Source: Pseudidiomarina halophila (GTDB lineage: Bacteria; Pseudomonadota; Gammaproteobacteria; Enterobacterales; Alteromonadaceae). From it: 64,000 bases of DNA. The notes under the pieces were generated by a model. It was not told the origin of the DNA and searched no databases. It saw only the letters and a program-made list of their open reading frames with translations. Below, piece after piece: positions 9,114 through 19,142 of the stretch. The position numbers were made by a program, and so were the translations under genes. Positions within the stretch are counted from its first letter, which is position 1; every line of letters starts with the position of its first letter. Location: contig NZ_PIPW01000003.1 in NCBI RefSeq assembly GCF_003987215.1, positions 1 to 64,000 of the forward strand, written 5' to 3'.

Positions 9114-9893
9114 TCACACTTCCTTCGTTAGTTGTAGCGCTCGCTGCCATGCATCTACCATAGCAAAACTTGCAGCACTATCGGCAACTGCGACGCGTTT
9201 ACTTAACGCCACGGGTAATAATTGCTGGAGCCGGCTACTCGCCACAATCCAGGTACAGTCGGCCAGCCAGGCTTTTGTCTCGTTGGGTATCGCGGCCAGA
9301 AAAGCACCCAACTGCTCGGCGCTGCTGACCATGATGGTATCGATCTGATCACGCCACTCAGCCAGAGTCGCTGCTGCTGGGGGCTGCGGCTGGCGTTGAT
9401 AAACCTCAAGGTAGGTCACTTCGGCACCGCGGGCGCGCAAGGTATCAGCAAAGAGTTCCCGGCCATTGTGACCGCGGATCAATAGCCATTGTTGTCCTTC
9501 AACCTGCTGCAGCTCAGGTAGAGCCAGTAAGGCGTCGCTGTTATGCTCGCGCCAGGGACAACTGACGGGACGCTGCACCACGTCAGAAATTGCCCGCGCA
9601 CTGACCGGGCCGACCGCGTACCAGCGACACCTTGGCATTGCCGCGTCAGGTGCCCAGTCGCGGGCCTGCTGGGCAAAATAATGGGCGGCATTGACGCTGA
9701 CCATCATTGCGGCATCCCATTTTCGATCCAGAATTTCCGCCAAACTATGGCAAGGGTCATCATAACCACTGATCTTCAACATACTGGCGCTTTGCACCCT
9801 GGCAGGCTCGTTAAGTTGCGCTGCGCGTTGGCTCAGCAGCTGCTTGAGTTCTGCTGCTTGCTCAGTGGGTCGAAGGATCAGAATAGTGCTCAT
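9114..9893 (-). CDS. hemD: uroporphyrinogen-III synthase
   Basis: The 259-residue protein cyclises hydroxymethylbilane with ring-D inversion to give uroporphyrinogen III. It shows the two-lobed HemD pattern: an LILRPTEQ start, a [12 protein letters not shown] segment in lobe one, a W(Y)AVGPVSARA hinge, and [18 protein letters not shown] with VTYLEVYQR in lobe two. HemD is poorly conserved, so the placement right after hemC (4 bp overlap) is strong supporting evidence. Confidence 0.93.
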   Translation of the reverse strand: MSTILILRPTEQAAELKQLLSQRAAQLNEPARVQSASMLKISGYDDPCHSLAEILDRKWDAAMMVSVNAAHYFAQQARDWAPDAAMPRCRWYAVGPVSARAISDVVQRPVSCPWREHNSDALLALPELQQVEGQQWLLIRGHNGRELFADTLRARGAEVTYLEVYQRQPQPPAAATLAEWRDQIDTIMVSSAEQLGAFLAAIPNETKAWLADCTWIVASSRLQQLLPVALSKRVAVADSAASFAMVDAWQRALQLTKEV

Positions 9894-10831
9894 GAATGCA
9901 GCTCGTTCTCCGCATAAACATCTTGAAGAATTTTGCCAGCACCACGGCTGAGTAGGTATTCAGCTAATTCGGTGCCTAGTGCTTCGGCGTGATCGCGATG
10001 ACCTTTTATGTCGCCTTCAATGATTTCGCTGCCATCCGGGCGACCGACCAAACCGCGTAAATGCAGTTGCTCGCCGTCGAGCTCCGCGTAGGCACCGATA
10101 GGCACCTGACAGCCGCCCTGCAAGCGACGGTTCATGGCACGCTCAGCGAGTACACAACTACTGGTATCGGGACAAGTCAGGGGTGCGAGCAGCGCTTTGG
10201 TCGCGGTGTCATCGGTACGGCACTCAATGCCTAACACACCCTGGCCATTGGCAGGCAGACAAGTTTCTGCCGGCAGTCGCTGGCGAATGCGTTCGCCTAA
10301 ATCTAAGCGAATTAAACCTGATGCCGCTAAAATAATGGCATCAAACTGGCCATCATCGAGTTTTCCTAAACGGGTTTGCACATTACCGCGCAAGTCGCGG
10401 ATCTGCAGGTGCGGGTAATGCGCCAGAATCTGGCACTTACGGCGTAAACTGCAGGTGCCGACGATAGCACCTTCGGGTAACTCGTCCAGCGTATGATAAT
10501 TATTGGAAACAAAGGCATCACGTGGGTCTTCGCGTTCACAGATACCGAACAGTTCGAGTCCCGGCGGAAACTCCACCGGCAAATCTTTCATCGAGTGCAC
10601 CGCCAGATCAGCGCGTTCTTCAAGCATCGCGACTTCAAGCTCTTTAACGAATAAGCCCTTACCGCCAATTTTTGCCAGCGGCGTATCTAAAATGATATCG
10701 CCTCTGGTGCTCATCGGCACCAGTTCCACCGTTAATCCGTCGTGCAGCGCTTCGAGTCGGGCTTTGATGTGCTCGGCCTGCCACAGAGCCAGTAAACTTT
10801 TACGTGTTGCGATGCGTAATATCGTCGCCAT
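9890..10831 (-). CDS. hemC: porphobilinogen deaminase (hydroxymethylbilane synthase)
   Basis: The 313-residue cytosolic enzyme joins four porphobilinogen units into hydroxymethylbilane. Family motifs are plain: [14 protein letters not shown] at the N-terminus, [11 protein letters not shown], the [11 protein letters not shown] catalytic Asp loop, [10 protein letters not shown], and [10 protein letters not shown] whose Cys carries the dipyrromethane cofactor. Only two bases separate it from the upstream cyaY gene on the same strand. Confidence 0.98.
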   Translation of the reverse strand: MATILRIATRKSLLALWQAEHIKARLEALHDGLTVELVPMSTRGDIILDTPLAKIGGKGLFVKELEVAMLEERADLAVHSMKDLPVEFPPGLELFGICEREDPRDAFVSNNYHTLDELPEGAIVGTCSLRRKCQILAHYPHLQIRDLRGNVQTRLGKLDDGQFDAIILAASGLIRLDLGERIRQRLPAETCLPANGQGVLGIECRTDDTATKALLAPLTCPDTSSCVLAERAMNRRLQGGCQVPIGAYAELDGEQLHLRGLVGRPDGSEIIEGDIKGHRDHAEALGTELAEYLLSRGAGKILQDVYAENELHS

Positions 10832-10833
10832 GC

Positions 10834-11154
10834 TTACTCCGCTTTTAGCGTGATCGGTTGTTCAGCTTGTTTGCTTCCCGCTTCGGTGAGCAAGCTCCAG
10901 AGCTCGGCACCGGTGCGATTATCGATCCACTTACCGTCCCGGTACTCGAAATGATGCCCGTTGAATTTGGTTGCCACCCAAAGTTGCTGCAAAGGTGGTT
11001 GTTTATTGATGACCATCTTGGTGTCGTTCGGGAAGGTCATCTCCAGAATGTCGCCGCCAGACTCGCAATCGATGTCGATACCGGTCTTTTCAAACGCTTC
11101 TTCAATTGCCAAAATCGTCGCTTCGGCCAACTCATGATAATCGTGGTCTTGCAT
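10834..11154 (-). CDS. cyaY: frataxin homologue CyaY
   Basis: The 106-residue protein has the frataxin fold: an acidic first helix ([18 protein letters not shown]), strands with the [13 protein letters not shown] motif, [13 protein letters not shown] and the [10 protein letters not shown] strand. It binds iron and regulates Fe-S cluster assembly through IscS. The ATG chosen has AGGAG five bases upstream; earlier in-frame starts give a non-homologous tail. In E. coli cyaA lies between cyaY and hemC; here cyaY abuts hemC and is probably co-transcribed with hemCDXY. Confidence 0.93.
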   Translation of the reverse strand: MQDHDYHELAEATILAIEEAFEKTGIDIDCESGGDILEMTFPNDTKMVINKQPPLQQLWVATKFNGHHFEYRDGKWIDNRTGAELWSLLTEAGSKQAEQPITLKAE

Positions 11155-11240
11155 GTCAACTCCTGATAATGACATTTGCGCGCTGCAATGCGATGATAAG
11201 CGCACGGTTAATTTGCAATTCACAAGGGTACAGTTTACCG

Positions 11241-11396
11241 ATGTTTAAGCTGAAAGTAATGCGTCCAATCATTGTAGCAGCAACCTTGGCCTTGGTCGCC
11301 TGTGGTCAGAAAGGACCATTGGAAATGCCGCCACCTGCGGAAAAGAACCAACCATCGGCAAACGTGGCCCCTGAGCCAGTACAGGAAACTAAATAA
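11241..11396 (+). CDS. lptM: small lipoprotein LptM (YifL)
   Basis: This 51-residue lipoprotein has a short signal with lipobox LVAC followed by the family hallmark CGQKGPLEMPP and a Pro-rich tail. LptM (YifL) assists maturation of the LptDE lipopolysaccharide translocon. ATG 11241 gives a normal signal length, with AAGGG upstream; ATG 11259 is an alternative. The position between divergent cyaY and the lysA-dapF run matches E. coli, where yifL precedes dapF. Confidence 0.85.
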   Translation: MFKLKVMRPIIVAATLALVACGQKGPLEMPPPAEKNQPSANVAPEPVQETK

Positions 11397-11401
11397 GTAT
11401 T

Positions 11402-12655
11402 ATGAGCTTCACCTATAAAGGAAACCAGTTTTTCGCGGAAGAATGTGCCGTTGCGGACCTTGCAAAGGCCCATGGGACGCCATTATTTGTCTATTCTAAG
11501 GCAGCTATCGAGGCGAACTGGCAACAGTTTGCTCAGCACTGGCCAGCTCCGCACAAGCTTTGCTACGCCGTGAAGGCCAACTCTAATCTGGCAGTGCTCA
11601 ACCTGCTTGCGCGTCTGGGCGCCGGTTTTGACATTGTTTCCGGCGGCGAATTGGCCCGGGTTTTGGCTGCTGGCGGCAAAGCACAGGATGTGGTTTTTTC
11701 CGGCGTCGGCAAAAGTCATGACGAAATCGCCTACGCGCTGGATCAGAACATCGGTTGTTTTAACGTCGAATCAGCGGCAGAACTTGAGCGTATTCAGAAC
11801 ATCGCCAGTGAAAAAGGCGTGGTGGCACCGATCTCAATACGGGTTAATCCGGATGTCGACGCGCAAACCCACCCGTACATCGCTACTGGCTTAAAAGCCA
11901 ATAAATTCGGTATCGCCATGACCGAAGCGCTGGACGTATTTCGGCGCGGCGCGACGCTGGCGAATCTCGACATGCGCGGTGTGGATTGTCATATCGGCTC
12001 ACAGATCCTGTCGCCAAAACCGTTTTTGGATGCCGCTGAGCGGATGTTCGATTTGATTACCAAGCTGCGTGGCGAAGGTATTCAGATCACCCATTTAGAT
12101 ATGGGTGGTGGTTTTGGTATTCCTTATCAACAGGAAGAAAAACTCGAAGTAAGTGGTTACTTACAGACGCTACAGGAAAAGGCCGAAAAACTCGGTAACC
12201 TGAAGCTAATGCTGGAGCCTGGTCGGGCGATTGTCGGTAATGCCGGCATCATGGTGACCAAAGTTGAATATTATAAGCCGGGCAGCGAAAAGAACTTCCT
12301 GTTAGTTGACGCGGGTATGAATGATTTGCTGCGGCCTTCGCTGTACAACGCTTATCATGCCATTGTGCCAGTTGAGCGTCATGACGGTGTCGATGAGCAG
12401 TTGGTCGATGTGGTGGGTCCGGTTTGTGAAACCGGCGACTTCTTCGGGCACGCCCGCCATTTGGCCGCGCAAGAAGGCGATATGCTGGCGGTTATGAATG
12501 CTGGCGCCTATGGTTTTACCATGGCCTCGAATTACAATACGCGGCCGCGTGCCGCAGAAGTTATGGTGCACGGTAACACTGCGACGCTGGTGCGCGAACG
12601 TGAACCTTTGGCAAGCTTGTGGCAGGGTGAACACTTGCTCGGAGACGATGCGTGA
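11402..12655 (+). CDS. lysA: diaminopimelate decarboxylase
   Basis: The 417-residue PLP enzyme converts meso-diaminopimelate to L-lysine. It has the alanine-racemase-like barrel with the PLP lysine K58 in CYAVKANSN, the HIGSQ motif, [10 protein letters not shown], the [12 protein letters not shown] phosphate-binding region, and the catalytic C-terminal motif [11 protein letters not shown]. It is directly followed by dapF, whose GTG start overlaps its stop, linking lysine and diaminopimelate synthesis. Confidence 0.97.
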   Translation: MSFTYKGNQFFAEECAVADLAKAHGTPLFVYSKAAIEANWQQFAQHWPAPHKLCYAVKANSNLAVLNLLARLGAGFDIVSGGELARVLAAGGKAQDVVFSGVGKSHDEIAYALDQNIGCFNVESAAELERIQNIASEKGVVAPISIRVNPDVDAQTHPYIATGLKANKFGIAMTEALDVFRRGATLANLDMRGVDCHIGSQILSPKPFLDAAERMFDLITKLRGEGIQITHLDMGGGFGIPYQQEEKLEVSGYLQTLQEKAEKLGNLKLMLEPGRAIVGNAGIMVTKVEYYKPGSEKNFLLVDAGMNDLLRPSLYNAYHAIVPVERHDGVDEQLVDVVGPVCETGDFFGHARHLAAQEGDMLAVMNAGAYGFTMASNYNTRPRAAEVMVHGNTATLVREREPLASLWQGEHLLGDDA

Positions 12656-13473
12656 ACTTCAGTAAGATGCACGGTTTAGGTAACGATTTCATGGTGATCG
12701 ATAACGTTACTCAAACGATTTTTGTGAACCCGGAACAGATCCGTCAATGGGCGGATCGGCATCGTGGCATTGGCTTCGATCAGCTGTTGCTGGTTGAACC
12801 CCCATATGACCCGGATCTTGATTTTCATTATCGCATTTTCAATGCCGATGGCACTGAAGTCGCCCAGTGTGGCAATGGCGCGCGCTGCTTTGCTTTATTT
12901 GTAAAACAGCGCGGACTGAGTAACAAAAATCACCTGCGGGTCAGCACCAAAGCTGGCAATATGGTCTTGCATCATGAACGTGATGGGCGTATCACAGTAG
13001 AGATGGGTGAACCCAGGTTTGCCCCCAGCGCGGTACCTTTTAAAGCAAATAAAGAAGAATTGACCTATGTTTTAAGGGTGCAGGAACAGACTGTACTTTG
13101 TGGTGTTATGGGCTTAGGCAATCCGCATTGTGTGACCGAGGTTGACGATGTCGCGCAGGCACCGGTAGCAACTTTAGGCAAAGCATTAGCGACCCATGAG
13201 CGTTTTCCGGAAGGGGTCAACGCTGGTTTTATGCAGATCATTGATCGCAATCATATCAAGCTACGCGTTTATGAGCGTGGTGCAGCGGAAACCCAGGCGT
13301 GCGGTAGTGGTGCTTGTGCGGCCGCCGTTATTGGTATGCGTTTAGGTAAATTAAATGACACCGTGTTGGTTGAGCTACCCGGCGGGCAGTTAACCATTCG
13401 CTGGCAACCCGGGCAAACGGTGCGGATGACCGGACCCGCCGAACATGTTTATGATGGACACATGAAATTATGA
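12652..13473 (+). CDS. dapF: diaminopimelate epimerase
   Basis: The 273-residue enzyme interconverts LL- and meso-diaminopimelate for lysine and peptidoglycan. Two pseudo-symmetric halves each carry a catalytic Cys: C73 in QCGNGARC and the Cys in [10 protein letters not shown]. The N-terminus [15 protein letters not shown] is typical. It begins with GTG overlapping the lysA stop and ends overlapping the next gene (ATGA), so translational coupling is likely. Confidence 0.97.
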   Translation: MNFSKMHGLGNDFMVIDNVTQTIFVNPEQIRQWADRHRGIGFDQLLLVEPPYDPDLDFHYRIFNADGTEVAQCGNGARCFALFVKQRGLSNKNHLRVSTKAGNMVLHHERDGRITVEMGEPRFAPSAVPFKANKEELTYVLRVQEQTVLCGVMGLGNPHCVTEVDDVAQAPVATLGKALATHERFPEGVNAGFMQIIDRNHIKLRVYERGAAETQACGSGACAAAVIGMRLGKLNDTVLVELPGGQLTIRWQPGQTVRMTGPAEHVYDGHMKL

Positions 13474-14168
13474 GCAACGAAGCAAAAAAACAAGCTCAAC
13501 AGACGGTTGTTGATGACACATTAATTGCCGCTTATCTTGAAGAAAATCCAGACTTTTTTGATCGCCATCCAGATTTATTGCAACAGCTTAGTGTGCGGCA
13601 TCAGGCGAAAGGCGCGGTATCCTTAGTCGAGCGGCAGCAACAAGTTTTGCGGCAGCGGGTGCAGCATCTGGAAGAAGAAATTACTGAATTGATGGTCACT
13701 GCCCGGCGCAACGAAGAATTGTTTCGTTATTTCAGCGAACTGTCGGTGAAACTGCTGCAGAGTCAGAGCCTTGATGAGGTGATGGACAGCTTACAGCAGA
13801 CCTTCTCGGAACAACTGCAAATGCCGGCACTTACCCTTAAGTTCTTTGATAGTCCGCTGGAACTTGAAACCCAGTTCACTTTTGCTGCGGATACCCATAA
13901 GCAGTTGCTCAGCAAGCGCTTCCGCGATGATACGATTTACCTGGGCAGACTCACTACCGACGAGCAGAAACTATTGTTCCCAAGCGAAGCGATCGCCTCC
14001 GTGGTGCTGTTGTTGTTAGGTGAAGAGGGTGAGCTTGGCATGCTGGCCATTGGTAATCATGATGCCGGCCACTTCGAGCCAGCTATGGATACCCTGCTGG
14101 TTAAGCAATTACAGATCTTGCTGAGCCAGATCCTGCCACCGCTGTTACACCATCATGAAGCTCGTTGA
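13470..14168 (+). CDS. DUF484 family protein (YigA-like)
   Basis: The 232-residue protein matches the DUF484 pattern: an N-terminal [18 protein letters not shown] motif, a heptad-rich [20 protein letters not shown] segment and a GAF-like C-terminal half ending in [18 protein letters not shown]. It always sits in the dapF-xerC neighbourhood in gammaproteobacteria; its function is not established. It overlaps dapF by 4 bp and xerC by 14 bp. Confidence 0.9.
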   Translation: MSNEAKKQAQQTVVDDTLIAAYLEENPDFFDRHPDLLQQLSVRHQAKGAVSLVERQQQVLRQRVQHLEEEITELMVTARRNEELFRYFSELSVKLLQSQSLDEVMDSLQQTFSEQLQMPALTLKFFDSPLELETQFTFAADTHKQLLSKRFRDDTIYLGRLTTDEQKLLFPSEAIASVVLLLLGEEGELGMLAIGNHDAGHFEPAMDTLLVKQLQILLSQILPPLLHHHEAR

Positions 14169-15054
14169 GGTCAGACAGAAGTTTCTTAACCATCTGGCCG
14201 GCGAGCGTGGTCTCGCCGAGCACACACTCGCCAATTATGGTCGTGTACTAAAGCACGACATCGCCTTTTTTGCTGAACAGGGCCTTGATGAAATCGCGGC
14301 AGTTGGCGTTACCCAATTCGAACGGTTATTCATAAATTGGCGTCGTCAGGGCTTAGGCGATGCGTCTTTGGCGTTGCGTCTGGCTGCGTGGCGGACCTGC
14401 TTCGATTATTGTATTCGGCAGGGCTGGCGGCATGACAATCCGGCGCGGCAAACCAAAGCGCCAAAAACAGCCAAGCGACTACCGAAAAACCTTGATGTCG
14501 ACAGCATCAGCCAACTCCTGAACTTACCCGCAGACGACGACTTAGCGATTCGTGATGCTGCCATCATGGAACTGCTGTATGGCAGTGGCTTACGCTTAGC
14601 TGAATTAGTCGCGCTGGATATTGACGGTATCAACCCACGCCACCAGGAATTGCGGGTGCTGGGTAAAGGTGGCAAAACACGCATCGTGCCCTATGGTCGT
14701 TGCGCCGCCGAGGCATTGAAAAAATGGCTGCCTGTACGGAATAAGTGGTTGCATGGGAACCTCAACGAAGTTGCCCTTTTTATCAGTCAGCGACAGCGCC
14801 GCATAAGCCCGCGGACGGTACAGCAACGGCTGAACCACTGGGGCCGGCAACAGGGGCTAAATGGTAGCTTACATCCGCACAAACTCCGCCATTCCTTTGC
14901 CTCGCATATGTTAGAATCAAGCGGTGATTTACGTGCGGTGCAGGAATTACTCGGGCATGCTAATTTAAGCACTACTCAGGTTTACACCCACCTGGATTTC
15001 CAGCACCTGGCCAAGGTTTATGACGCCGCCCACCCGCGTGCGCGCAAAAAGTAA
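14155..15054 (+). CDS. xerC: site-specific tyrosine recombinase XerC
   Basis: The 299-residue recombinase acts with XerD at dif to resolve chromosome dimers. The N-terminal SAM-like core-binding domain spans about 1-90. The catalytic domain contains the expected residues: Arg in GSGLRLAELVALD, Lys in LGKGGKTR, HKLRHSFASHML (His and Arg), GHANLSTTQVYTH (His and the nucleophile Tyr). Synteny with dapF, DUF484 and yigB matches E. coli. Confidence 0.96.
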   Translation: MKLVEVRQKFLNHLAGERGLAEHTLANYGRVLKHDIAFFAEQGLDEIAAVGVTQFERLFINWRRQGLGDASLALRLAAWRTCFDYCIRQGWRHDNPARQTKAPKTAKRLPKNLDVDSISQLLNLPADDDLAIRDAAIMELLYGSGLRLAELVALDIDGINPRHQELRVLGKGGKTRIVPYGRCAAEALKKWLPVRNKWLHGNLNEVALFISQRQRRISPRTVQQRLNHWGRQQGLNGSLHPHKLRHSFASHMLESSGDLRAVQELLGHANLSTTQVYTHLDFQHLAKVYDAAHPRARKK

Positions 15055-15076
15055 CTTAGACAAAAAGTAACTTAGA
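15045..15076 (+). repeat. perfect 16-bp tandem duplication across the xerC stop
   Basis: CAAAAAGTAACTTAGA occurs twice head to tail (15045-15060 and 15061-15076). The first copy contains the last codons and stop of xerC; the second is in the short gap before yigB. It looks like a recent slippage duplication. Confidence 0.85.
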
Positions 15077-15086
15077 AAAGGACGCT

Positions 15087-15803
15087 ATGCAGTTTTTTCG
15101 TCGCCTCCAACCGATTCAAGCCATCAGCTTCGACCTCGATGACACTTTGTACGATAACGTGCCGGTGATGCAAAAGGCTGAAGCAGAGAGTTACAAAGCA
15201 CTTTGTGAATCATTTCCGGAAGCCGGCAAGTGGACGCGGCAGGAATGGGCCGCGCGCCGTTGGCAGCTGATGCAATCGGAACCGCAACTTGCCAGTGACA
15301 TGACCGCATTGCGACTGGCAACTCTGGAGCGCGGCTTGCGCGAACTGGGGGTTGCCACTAAGGCTGCGCAGCAAGGCGCTGAGCAGCTCTTTGAAACCTT
15401 TTTACATTACCGCAATCAAGTTCAGGTCGCGGCGGGCACGCACGAATTATTGCGTACCCTTGGCGAGCGCTACCCGCTGGTTGCCCTGAGTAACGGTAAC
15501 GTCGACACCGGGCTCATAGGCCTGCGTGACTACTTCGCCGCGGTGGTGCAACCTGGCAAAGGGATGCGGGGCAAGCCGCATCCGGATATGTTTGCGCGGG
15601 CCACCGAACACTTCCCCCACCTTTCTGCTTCCGCATGGCTACACGTAGGGGATAGTCCGTTTGCCGACATTCTTGGCGCCCACCGCATGGGTTGGCAGAC
15701 GGCATGGTTTCGGGGCGGAATTTATGTGGCTGACGACCTGCAGGTACTACCTACTTTCGCTTTTGATCAGCTGCCCCAGTTACAGCAATTGCTAAGTAAC
15801 TAA
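15087..15803 (+). CDS. yigB: HAD-family hydrolase YigB
   Basis: The 238-residue HAD phosphatase has motif I FDLDDTLYD (the nucleophile is the first Asp), motif II ALSNGN, the Lys region GMRGKPHPDMF and motif IV HVGDSPFADILGA. E. coli YigB dephosphorylates 5-amino-6-(5-phosphoribitylamino)uracil in riboflavin synthesis and also other substrates. AAAGGACG precedes the ATG. Its place between xerC and uvrD is the conserved one. Confidence 0.9.
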   Translation: MQFFRRLQPIQAISFDLDDTLYDNVPVMQKAEAESYKALCESFPEAGKWTRQEWAARRWQLMQSEPQLASDMTALRLATLERGLRELGVATKAAQQGAEQLFETFLHYRNQVQVAAGTHELLRTLGERYPLVALSNGNVDTGLIGLRDYFAAVVQPGKGMRGKPHPDMFARATEHFPHLSASAWLHVGDSPFADILGAHRMGWQTAWFRGGIYVADDLQVLPTFAFDQLPQLQQLLSN

Positions 15804-15828
15804 GCTCCGCCTGCTCGCCCCCAAGTAA

Positions 15829-15844
15829 CTGGTTGCATATACAG
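15829..15844. promoter_or_regulatory. LexA (SOS) box upstream of uvrD
   Basis: CTGGTTGCATATACAG differs by one base from CTGT-N8-ACAG, and its flanks (AA before, TA after) fit the longer TACTGT..ACAGTA consensus. It overlaps a plausible -10 (TATACA) 36 bases before the uvrD start. uvrD is an SOS gene in E. coli, with a box in the same place. Confidence 0.75.
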
Positions 15845-15879
15845 TAGTCGACCTTTAAACTGACCACAGCTTTCAACGA

Positions 15880-18099
15880 ATGGATTTTGCTATGACCTCG
15901 CATCCCTTGCTCGAGCAACTGAATGATAAGCAATGTGCCGCAGTCGGCGCACCAGAGCGGCATATGCTGGTGCTCGCGGGTGCCGGCAGTGGCAAAACGC
16001 GGGTGCTGGTGCATCGCATCGCCTGGCTGATGCAGGAGCTGCATTTGTCGCCGTACAGCATTATGGCGGTGACCTTCACCAATAAAGCTGCGGCGGAGAT
16101 GCGGGGACGGGTCGAAGATCTGGTCGGTAGCTCAACCCGGGCGATGTGGATTGGCACCTTCCACGGGCTGGCGCATCGCTTACTGCGCGCTCACTATATG
16201 GATGTCGGTTTACCGCAGAATTTTCAGATTTTAGATAGTGATGATCAGCAGCGCATGCTGAAGCGCATTATGCGCAGCCTCAATCTTGATGAAAAGCGCT
16301 GGTCGCCGAAGCAGGCACAGTGGTTTATTAATGCGAAAAAAGACGAAGGCTTGCGACCCCATCATCTCGATGGCTACGACTTTAATGAACGTACTTACAA
16401 AGAGATTTATGATGCCTATCAGGTTGCCTGTGACCGCGCTGGTTTAGTCGATTTTGCTGAGCTGTTACTACGTGCCCACGAATTGCTCCGCGATAACCGC
16501 ATCGTGCGTGAACATTATCAGCGTCGCTTCCGTCACCTGTTGGTCGATGAGTTCCAGGATACCAACTCGATTCAGTACGCCTGGATCAAACTGCTGTCCG
16601 GCGCCGGAGAAGAAAAGAAAGAGCACCAGAATTTCGTCACCATAGTTGGCGATGACGATCAGTCGATCTATGGCTGGCGCGGAGCGAAGATAGAGAATAT
16701 TCACCAGTTTAACCGTGACTTCCCAAATGTCGAAACCATCCGTCTGGAGCAAAACTACCGGTCGACCAATACTATTTTGAGCGCTGCCAATAGCGTTATC
16801 GCCAACAACAGCGACCGGCTTGGCAAAGAGCTCTGGACCGAAGGCAGTACCGGTGACCCAATCGATTTGTACGCCGCTTACAATGAAATTGATGAAGCAC
16901 GCTATATCTCCAGCCAGATAGAAGCCTGGCATGAACAGGGGAATGCGTTGCAGGATGTCGCCTTGCTGTACCGCAGTAATGCCCAGTCGCGGGTACTGGA
17001 AGAAGCATTATTGCACGCGCGCATCCCCTATCGTATCTATGGCGGCCTGCGCTTCTTTGACCGTCAGGAAGTTAAAGACGCATTGGCTTACCTGCGCTTG
17101 CTGGCGAATCGCGATGATGATGCGGCGCTTGAACGGGTCATCAATACCCCGACCCGCGGCATTGGTGCCCGCACCCTTGATATTGTCCGCGAAGGTGCGC
17201 GCCAGCGCGGCACATCGCTGTGGCTGGCGGCGAAACAGCTGGCAACGGAAAAGGTGCTGACCGGTCGTGCCGCCAACGCAGTACTGGCCTTTGTTGATTT
17301 GATCGAGCAGCTGGAAGATGAAACTGGCGATTACAGCCTTGGCCGGCAAGTGGATACGGTCATCAAAAGCAGTGGCCTGATGGCCATGTACCAGGCAGAA
17401 AAAGGCGAGAAAGCCGAGACCCGGGTCGAAAACTTAAAAGAGCTGGTGAACGCCTGTGATAACTTTGATCAGCTTGACAGGCCCGGTGAAGAAGAAGAGC
17501 TGTCACCGCTGAACGGCTTCCTCGCCCACGCTGCGCTCGAGTCCGGAGATGAGCAGGCTGATGAACATCAGGACGCGGTACAGTTAATGACGCTGCATAG
17601 TGCCAAAGGTCTGGAATTTCCCCTGGTGTTTATGTGTGGCGTTGAGGAAGGCCTGTTCCCCTCCCAGCAATCGTTGGATGAAGCTGGACGCCTCGCGGAA
17701 GAACGGCGCTTGTGCTACGTGGGTATGACCCGGGCAATGCAGAAGCTGGTGATTAGCTATGCCGAGAACCGGCGCGTTTATGGCCAGGAAAAACTCCATA
17801 CCGCCAGCCGCTTTATTGCCGAAATTCCGTCCGAAAACCTCCATCATGTACGAATGCAGAGTCGCCGTAGCTTCAGTACCGACACCCCGAGTTACGGGCG
17901 CTTCCACACCGGTGCCAGCCATGAAGCCTTTGAAGAAACTGGTTTCCAGCTGGGCCAGCGGGTGCGGCATGTGAAATTCGGTGAAGGTACGGTGCTGAAC
18001 TACGAAGGCTCCGGACCCCAGAGCCGTATTCAGGTGAATTTTGATGACCTTGGCAGCAAATGGCTGGTGGTAGCCTACGCTCGTTTAGAACGCTGTTGA
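15880..18099 (+). CDS. uvrD: DNA helicase II (UvrD)
   Basis: The 739-residue SF1A helicase works 3' to 5' in nucleotide excision repair and mismatch repair. Walker A is GAGSGKT (34-40); other motifs include the TFTNKAAAEMRGR motif Ia, LLVDEFQDTN (motif II), VGDDDQSIYGWRGA (III), LEQNYRS (IV), TLHSAKGLEFPLVF (V) and RRLCYVGMTRA (VI). ATG 15892 is another possible start. The 3' end overlaps convergent rarD by 25 bp. Confidence 0.97.
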   Translation: MDFAMTSHPLLEQLNDKQCAAVGAPERHMLVLAGAGSGKTRVLVHRIAWLMQELHLSPYSIMAVTFTNKAAAEMRGRVEDLVGSSTRAMWIGTFHGLAHRLLRAHYMDVGLPQNFQILDSDDQQRMLKRIMRSLNLDEKRWSPKQAQWFINAKKDEGLRPHHLDGYDFNERTYKEIYDAYQVACDRAGLVDFAELLLRAHELLRDNRIVREHYQRRFRHLLVDEFQDTNSIQYAWIKLLSGAGEEKKEHQNFVTIVGDDDQSIYGWRGAKIENIHQFNRDFPNVETIRLEQNYRSTNTILSAANSVIANNSDRLGKELWTEGSTGDPIDLYAAYNEIDEARYISSQIEAWHEQGNALQDVALLYRSNAQSRVLEEALLHARIPYRIYGGLRFFDRQEVKDALAYLRLLANRDDDAALERVINTPTRGIGARTLDIVREGARQRGTSLWLAAKQLATEKVLTGRAANAVLAFVDLIEQLEDETGDYSLGRQVDTVIKSSGLMAMYQAEKGEKAETRVENLKELVNACDNFDQLDRPGEEEELSPLNGFLAHAALESGDEQADEHQDAVQLMTLHSAKGLEFPLVFMCGVEEGLFPSQQSLDEAGRLAEERRLCYVGMTRAMQKLVISYAENRRVYGQEKLHTASRFIAEIPSENLHHVRMQSRRSFSTDTPSYGRFHTGASHEAFEETGFQLGQRVRHVKFGEGTVLNYEGSGPQSRIQVNFDDLGSKWLVVAYARLERC

Positions 18100-18974
18100 T
18101 GCACCAGGGTATCGATACTATAGAGCGCCAGAGCTAGCCAGATCATAGCAAAGGTAACCAGCTTGTCGGTGGCTAGCGGCTCACCGTAGACCCAGACCGC
18201 CAGGATAAACATCAGGCTGGGCCCGATGTACTGGAAAAAGCCCAGGGTGGCGTAACGAATGCGCTGCGCCGCGGCGGTGAAGCATAACAATGGAGCAGTC
18301 GTGACAATTCCCGCAGCCATTAACAGCAGGTTGAGCTGCCAGGTGTTTTGAGTCATGTCGCTGGCGGCCGAATCAGCAAAAAAGAACAGATAAATCAGCA
18401 TAAACGGCAATAAAATCGTGGTTTCCAGCCACAAGCCGGTCATCGAATCGACCGGCAGGCGCTTACGAATGGCACCGTAAGTTGCGAAACTGCAGGCCAG
18501 AGCCAGTGCCACCCAGGGCACAGAGCCGAAGGATATCACCTGAATCAAAACCCCCGTGACCGCTAACGCTATGGCAATCAACTGAAAGCGGCGCATGCGT
18601 TCGGCAAAAAACAGCATACCAATGGCGACATTCAGCAGTGGGTTAATGTAGTAGCCGAGACTGGCATCAAGAATATGATTATTGTTGATGGCCCAGATAA
18701 ACAAAAACCAATTGCCGCCCAGCAAAAACGTCGCCACGGTCAAACGCAGCATCTGTTTACGGTTTTTCACCACCGGCTTAATGCGATGCAGCCGACCCAA
18801 ACCAACAATCAGCACTAAAACCAGGACAAACGACCAGACAATACGGTGGCCAAGAATTTCCAGTGCGGGTACCTGCTGCAACCACTTAAAATAAATCGGC
18901 GCAACGCCCCACATGGTGTAGGCGGCAATGGCATAAATAACGCCATGGCGACTGCGGGTTGCATCATCGGTCAT
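18075..18974 (-). CDS. rarD: RarD-type EamA-family permease
   Basis: The 299-residue protein has ten hydrophobic helices in two EamA repeats and matches RarD (GVIYAIAAYTMWGVAPIYFK at the N-terminus, EILGHRIVWS, SLGYYINPLLNV, FLQYIGPSLMF-like SFFQYIGPS region). RarD proteins are linked to chloramphenicol sensitivity, but their substrate is not firmly known. The start at 18974 is preferred because it begins the conserved region; an in-frame start at 19037 would add a poorly conserved 21-residue tail. It faces away from recQ. Confidence 0.88.
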   Translation of the reverse strand: MTDDATRSRHGVIYAIAAYTMWGVAPIYFKWLQQVPALEILGHRIVWSFVLVLVLIVGLGRLHRIKPVVKNRKQMLRLTVATFLLGGNWFLFIWAINNNHILDASLGYYINPLLNVAIGMLFFAERMRRFQLIAIALAVTGVLIQVISFGSVPWVALALACSFATYGAIRKRLPVDSMTGLWLETTILLPFMLIYLFFFADSAASDMTQNTWQLNLLLMAAGIVTTAPLLCFTAAAQRIRYATLGFFQYIGPSLMFILAVWVYGEPLATDKLVTFAMIWLALALYSIDTLVHQQRSKRA

Positions 18975-19142
18975 AGGTTCGGCTCTCGGGTTTAGATGTT
19001 CTGACTGCGGTACAGGCGTCGTACGAAAACTATGCAATTACCACGCGGTTTCGTCGCAAATGATCGTTTGGCGGTGGTGATGCGCGCTTGGGATGCATAC
19101 AATAGAGCCTAATCCCTATGAGCGTCAATCGGAGCTTTCAAA

